Part shown: positions 60,605 through 64,000 of the stretch, one piece after another
Position numbering within the stretch: position 1 is the stretch's first letter
Layout of the letters: each line of letters opens with the position of its first letter
Source: Paraburkholderia ribeironis
Lineage (GTDB): Bacteria > Pseudomonadota > Gammaproteobacteria > Burkholderiales > Burkholderiaceae
Direction of reading: 5' to 3'
Assembly: GCF_900019265.1 (NCBI RefSeq)
Contig: NZ_CYGX02000023.1
Span: forward strand, 1-64,000
DNA: 64,000 nt
Notes under the pieces: generated by a model
What the model saw: the letters and a program-made list of their open reading frames with translations, nothing else
Told to the model about the DNA's origin: nothing
Database searches by the model: none
Made by a program: the position numbers and the translations under genes

Positions 60605-61615
60605 TCAGGCGCTGCGCGACTCGGGTTCGTCGTCGGTCAGAATGCCTGCGTCCTGCGCGGCATCGCGACGATCTTCAGGATCGCCATGCGCCGCCGTGGT
60701 CGGGTTCGGCTCGGCCGCGTGCTCCCTGCTGCGAAGTACGCCCGAGTCGTGCGCGGGTGCTGCCGGATCGGTCTGGGAGACCGGATCGTGATGCTGTGCG
60801 GACCCGGCGATGCCGGTCTGCGGTACTGCGTGTGCCGTTTCGGCTTGTTCCTGTGCGGCCGGTGCGTCCTGTGTTGCTTGTGCGTCGATCGCGTCCGGAT
60901 GCGGCGTCGGCGCGGGCTCGATCCGCGCGGCCCAATCCACGGCTTCGGCTTCGGCCGCTTCCACGCCAGCGGCTTGCGCCGGCTGCGCCGCTTCCGCCTG
61001 CTCCGGCGACGCGTGTTCCTGATCCGAAGCCTGCACCTGCGCAGGCCCGACGTCAGCGAACTCGATCGCATGCTGGCCGAGCAGATCCGCGTTCAACTGC
61101 GCCGACGGGTCAGCAAGCGGCGGCAACTCGTCGAGCGCCGTCAGGCGGAGGTCGTCGAGAAACTGTCGCGTCGTTGCGTACAGCGCCGGGCGACCCGGCA
61201 CGTCACGATGGCCGATCACTTCGATCCAACCGCGATCCTCGAGCTGCTTGACGACCTGCGTGTTCACCGTAACACCGCGAATCTCTTCAATATCGCCGCG
61301 CGTCACCGGTTGCCGGTAGGCAATGATCGCGAGCGTTTCGAGTACCGCACGCGAATATTTCGGCGGCTTTTCTGGATGCAAGCGATCCAGATACGAACGC
61401 ATCGCGGGCTTGCTTTGAAACCGCCAGCCCGACGCCAGCCCGACCAGCTCCACACCGCGCCCAGACCAATCCTGCCTCAGGTCTTCGAGCAAAGTCCGAA
61501 CGGTGTCTGCCGACACGCCGTCGGCAAAGAGCTTGCGCAATTCGCCAAGCTTTAATGGCTCCTGCGCGCAGATCAAGGCAGTCTCGAGGACGATCTTCGC
61601 CTCTTGGGTATTCAT
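60605..61615 (-). CDS. scpB: Chromosome segregation and condensation protein ScpB
   Basis: The 336-residue protein contains the two winged-helix domains of ScpB (residues about 1-180: [20 protein letters not shown], then [22 protein letters not shown] and [15 protein letters not shown]). It binds ScpA and the SMC heads. A C-terminal tail of about 150 residues is rich in Ala, Gln, Glu and Pro and is absent in most ScpB proteins (about 180-200 residues). It is followed by rluB, a common bacterial neighbour. ScpA is not in the window. Confidence 0.92.
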   Translation of the reverse strand: MNTQEAKIVLETALICAQEPLKLGELRKLFADGVSADTVRTLLEDLRQDWSGRGVELVGLASGWRFQSKPAMRSYLDRLHPEKPPKYSRAVLETLAIIAYRQPVTRGDIEEIRGVTVNTQVVKQLEDRGWIEVIGHRDVPGRPALYATTRQFLDDLRLTALDELPPLADPSAQLNADLLGQHAIEFADVGPAQVQASDQEHASPEQAEAAQPAQAAGVEAAEAEAVDWAARIEPAPTPHPDAIDAQATQDAPAAQEQAETAHAVPQTGIAGSAQHHDPVSQTDPAAPAHDSGVLRSREHAAEPNPTTAAHGDPEDRRDAAQDAGILTDDEPESRSA

Positions 61616-61928
61616 GCAGCTAGGTCAGACCCTGTGGTCAAAGAACCGGATCAAACAGACGATATGGAACTGAAGACGCGCTCGCCCGATTCTGATCGGT
61701 CATATTGATGGGAGCACGCGCCGGGGGGAGGCGAAACAGACTATCGAGCCAAACCCAGCCGGACGGAGCAGCGATAATCCCGGAAGGAATCGCGTGACTG
61801 AGCGCCATATTACGCAAAAACGACCGGTGCGTAAAGACGAAATCCCGCGCGCATTTTCTGGCCGCGCTCCAGCCGACTCGCCCGAGTGGAAAAGCGAACG
61901 TAACTTTGCTGAAACGCTGATTTGCAAC

Positions 61929-62019
61929 AAGCTTTTCGGCCGCACTTTTGGGCAGCGCTTTTGGGCAGCGCTTTTGGGCAGCGCTTTTGGGCCGCACTTG
62001 TGGGCCGTGCTTTTCAACC
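61929..62019. repeat. Tandem array of seven 13-bp units
   Basis: Units are AAGCTTTTCGGCC (61929), GCACTTTTGGGCA (61942), GCGCTTTTGGGCA (61955 and 61968), GCGCTTTTGGGCC (61981), GCACTTGTGGGCC (61994) and GTGCTTTTCAACC (62007). The 13-base period is not a codon multiple. The array lies between scpB and the aminotransferase stop. No gene is supported in the rest of 61616-62051. Confidence 0.9.
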
Positions 62020-62051
62020 GTTTTACCGACCGCTTTCTCCGCCAACGGGCA

Positions 62052-63275
62052 TCAAACCGTTCCGTGCTGCGCCAGAAACCGCTTCAGACGCTCGACACCC
62101 GCATCCAGCCGTGCGGTATCGCAGGCATAGCACCAGCGCACGAAACCCTCACCCTGCGGACCGAACGCGCTGCCGGGCGCGAGACCCAGCCCCACTTCGC
62201 GCACCATCGCCTTGCATAACTCGAGGCTGCGCGCGGCACCTGGCATCGTAAAGAACAGGTACATCGCACCGGACGGCGCCTTGACATCGACACCCGGCAC
62301 CGCCGACAACGCGCGCACCAGATGGTCGCGCGACGCCCTCAGATCGCGCACCAGTTCCTGCGTGAAACGCTCGCCCTGCTGGACCGCCACGATGCCCGCC
62401 TGCTGGACGAACGACGGCGCGCATGAGGTGTTGTACTCGACCAGCTTGGCCAGATCGTCCATCAACGCGGTGGGCGCCACGATCCAGCCGAGCCGCCAGC
62501 CGGTCATCAGCCACGCCTTCGAGAACGAGTTCACGCAGATCACGCGTTCGTCGCGTGCGGCCAGATCGAGAAACGACGGTGCGGTGCGCGCACGCGCGCC
62601 GTCCGCCATGACGGCGCCGTCCGCGTAATAGAGACGCTCGTAGACTTCGTCGGCGACGATCCAGATGCCGTGACGCCGGCAATGCTCGAGCACCGTGCGC
62701 TGATCGTCGCGGCTCATCACCCAGCCGGTCGGATTGTTCGGCGAGTTGATCATCAGCATTTTCGTGGCGGGCGTTAGCGCCGTCAGCAATTGCTCGACAT
62801 CGAGCTGCCAGCCGCGTTCGCCATAGCCCAACGCAACCGTTTCGACATGCGCGCCCAGAATCTTCGGAATCTCGACCAGATTCGGCCACAACGGCGTCAC
62901 CGCGACGACCCGGTCACCGGCGCCCACCACCAGTTGCGCGGCGAGCATCAGCGCATTGACGCCCGCGCTCGTTACCGCGACGTGATCCGGCGAAGTGGCG
63001 CCATGCAGTTCGCTGACATAGCTGGCGAGCGCCTCACGCAGCGGGGCGATGCCCAGGTTGTGCGTATAGAACGTCGCCCCGGCGGTCAGTGCGGCGCTGG
63101 CGGCGTCGCGGATGAAAGCCGGCGTGACCCGGTCGGACTCGCCGAACCAGAACGGCAGCACGTCGTCGACCCCGAAACCGGCGTTGGCGACTTCGCGGAT
63201 TTGCGACGGACGCAGCGCGCGCACGGCGTCACGCGCGTTCGGGATGGAGGGCACAGGCAGGTCCGATTCGCTCAT
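62052..63275 (-). CDS. Class I/II PLP-dependent aminotransferase
   Basis: The 407-residue enzyme is a fold-type I aminotransferase. Asn181 in NSPNNPTGW contacts the cofactor, Asp209 in IVADEVYERL pairs with the pyridine nitrogen, and Lys253 in VNSFSKAWLMTGWRLGW forms the Schiff base. Arg in the C-terminal FVRWCYA segment would bind the substrate carboxylate. Length and motifs suit aspartate-, alanine- or aromatic-type aminotransferases; the exact substrate is not evident. The ATG at 63275 gives MSESDLPVPSIPNARDAVRA. It is leftward and 436 bases upstream of scpB. Confidence 0.87.
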   Translation of the reverse strand: MSESDLPVPSIPNARDAVRALRPSQIREVANAGFGVDDVLPFWFGESDRVTPAFIRDAASAALTAGATFYTHNLGIAPLREALASYVSELHGATSPDHVAVTSAGVNALMLAAQLVVGAGDRVVAVTPLWPNLVEIPKILGAHVETVALGYGERGWQLDVEQLLTALTPATKMLMINSPNNPTGWVMSRDDQRTVLEHCRRHGIWIVADEVYERLYYADGAVMADGARARTAPSFLDLAARDERVICVNSFSKAWLMTGWRLGWIVAPTALMDDLAKLVEYNTSCAPSFVQQAGIVAVQQGERFTQELVRDLRASRDHLVRALSAVPGVDVKAPSGAMYLFFTMPGAARSLELCKAMVREVGLGLAPGSAFGPQGEGFVRWCYACDTARLDAGVERLKRFLAQHGTV

Positions 63276-63380
63276 CGAGGATTCCAGGCGGATGAAAGAG
63301 AGAAGCTGACGCGCAGCGAAGCCGCTAGTTTAGCGCGGCGCCTGTTTTGGGGCCGGCAAACCTGCCGGCTGGCGCGGCCG

Positions 63381-63443
63381 GTGCGGATGGTGCGGATGGT
63401 GCGGATGGTGCGGATGGTGCGGCAGGTGCGGCAGGTGCGGCGC
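63381..63443. repeat. 9-bp microsatellite upstream of the aminotransferase
   Basis: GTGCGGATG is repeated four times (63381-63416), then GTGCGGCAG twice and GTGCGGCGC once (63417-63443). The array is in the 357-base gap between the aminotransferase and LysR genes and could vary by slippage. Confidence 0.85.
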
Positions 63444-63579
63444 ATCAAGCCTGGTTGTTTGCGGCCGCAGCGACAACCCCGGCAGCCCGATGCCGTGCCC
63501 GGTGCGGCCGGCAAGGCCGGGGGCGGCGCGTCAAGCCTCGCTGTTTGCGGCCGCAGCGGCAACCTCGGCAGCCCGTTGC
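63440..63579. repeat. 54-bp direct repeat, two copies 86 bases apart
   Basis: Copies at 63440-63493 and 63526-63579 share most positions, including TGTTTGCGGCCGCAGCG and GGCAGCCCG. Between them is a GCCGGCAAGGCCGG segment. The gap 63276-63632 contains no recognised gene. Confidence 0.75.
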
Positions 63580-63632
63580 GAACCGCGGCGCAGCGATGCA
63601 TTGTGTCGGCTGGATTCAGCGCGCCTGCGAAA

Positions 63633-64000
63633 CTAGCTCAAGTCCTCCGCCCGCGCCGGCAACTGCCGGATCAAGTCCCACACGGCCTCGGCCGCGGGCG
63701 ACAGCGAGCGATCGCGCCGCCGCACCAGTTCGACCCTGCGCTCGGCGCGCGGCACGAGTGGCCGCGCCACCAGAGACGCGCCCGCCGGCGGCGGTAAAGC
63801 CAGCCACGGCAGCACGCTCACGCCGACACCCGCCTCGACCAGCCCGAAAACGGTCGCCGAGTGCCCCAGCTCCTGCACTACGGTGGCGTTCACGTCGTAC
63901 TCCTGCATCACGGCGTCGATGATCGGCCGGCTACCCGACGCGTAGTCGAGCATCACGAGTTGCTGCCCGTCGAGATCGGTCCACGCCACCTGTTCGCGCG
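63633..64000 (-). CDS. LysR-family regulator, C-terminal part (runs off the window)
   Basis: About 122 C-terminal residues are visible. They match the second half of a LysR effector domain: VAWTDLDGQQLVMLDYASGS, QEYDVNATVVQELGHSATVF, GLVEAGVGVSVLPWLALPPP and a final basic ERRVELVRRRDR region. The N-terminal helix-turn-helix lies beyond 64000, so the target and effector are unknown. The leftward gene ends 357 bases before the aminotransferase, which reads in the same direction. Confidence 0.85.
   Translation of the reverse strand, partial: REQVAWTDLDGQQLVMLDYASGSRPIIDAVMQEYDVNATVVQELGHSATVFGLVEAGVGVSVLPWLALPPPAGASLVARPLVPRAERRVELVRRRDRSLSPAAEAVWDLIRQLPARAEDLS

Noticed and set aside
61638..62045. 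135-codon minus-strand open frame over the 13-bp array
   Set aside because: The 13-base period rotates the frame through KSAAQKR-type repeats, and no conserved protein is apparent. A non-coding array is more likely.
63272..63601. 109-codon minus-strand open frame with RTI repeats
   Set aside because: It is produced by the 9-bp microsatellite and has no other protein features.
1..64000. CRISPR array
   Set aside because: Tandem arrays here have 9-, 13-, 15- or 36-bp units without unique spacers between conserved repeats, and no cas gene is present.

Overview
The window looks like part of the main chromosome of a Burkholderiales bacterium, most likely Paraburkholderia or Burkholderia. The evidence is the high GC content, the 2-oxoglutarate dehydrogenase order odhA-odhB-lpd, the rimP-nusA-infB / rbfA-truB block, a second-type Hfq with a long Gly/Asn-rich tail, and DUF2968, DUF2147 and DUF1571 proteins. 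The species is inferred from protein character only; no database search was run.

Layout. (1) 1-9,701 is a catabolic locus. A CdhA-CdhC-CdhB carnitine-type degradation operon and a spermidine/putrescine-type ABC importer followed by a FAD-dependent amine oxidase gene are both transcribed leftward. A divergent GntR/FCD regulator gene sits beside them. Three copies of the 12-mer GATATCTGATCA lie at the two promoters and tie the operons together. (2) 9,702-14,500 is a graveyard: a LysR gene broken by a 22-bp duplication, a HisP-type ATPase frameshifted by loss of one CG unit, a HisQ/HisM chimera made by internal deletion, and a uracil-DNA glycosylase fragment. An apparently intact class III aminotransferase lies among them. 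(3) 14,600-17,650 holds a small basic protein, an EEP-family hydrolase and an MFS carboxylate-type transporter. (4) 17,727-28,422 is a fatty-acid beta-oxidation operon: PsrA-like TetR regulator, FadE, two-domain FabG, MaoC hydratase, FadI-type thiolase, FadD, and a DUF1571 protein. (5) 28,419-32,307 is transcribed leftward: a Tat-type protein with pentapeptide repeats, a VAO-type flavoprotein, and an ECF sigma/anti-sigma pair led by a tiny lipoprotein gene. (6) 32,543-36,614 contains hfq, small orphan proteins, DUF2968 and DUF2147 proteins and a transposase-derived DUF4096 protein.

(7) 36,798-46,079 is core metabolism and translation, transcribed leftward: zapE, lpd, odhB, odhA, typA. (8) 46,409-51,540 is a rightward MarR-regulated tripartite efflux operon (outer-membrane lipoprotein, EmrA-like adaptor, EmrB-like DHA2 pump). 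(9) 51,606-58,453 is the leftward rimP-nusA-infB operon plus rbfA-truB. Its promoter is followed by a candidate intrinsic attenuator in the leader. (10) 58,723-64,000 carries rluB, scpB, a class I aminotransferase and the 3' part of a LysR gene that runs off the window. Several short tandem arrays occur between these genes, including two separate 13-bp-period arrays.

The genes work as units. The CdhABC enzymes, importer and oxidase would take up and oxidise a quaternary or poly-amine under one GntR protein. The fad operon would activate and beta-oxidise fatty acids under the TetR protein. The MarR operon would export toxic compounds. The most novel-looking items are the GntR regulon of the carnitine-type locus, the candidate rimP leader attenuator, the PsrA-like operator beside a 13-bp repeat array, and the candidate autoregulated ECF promoter.
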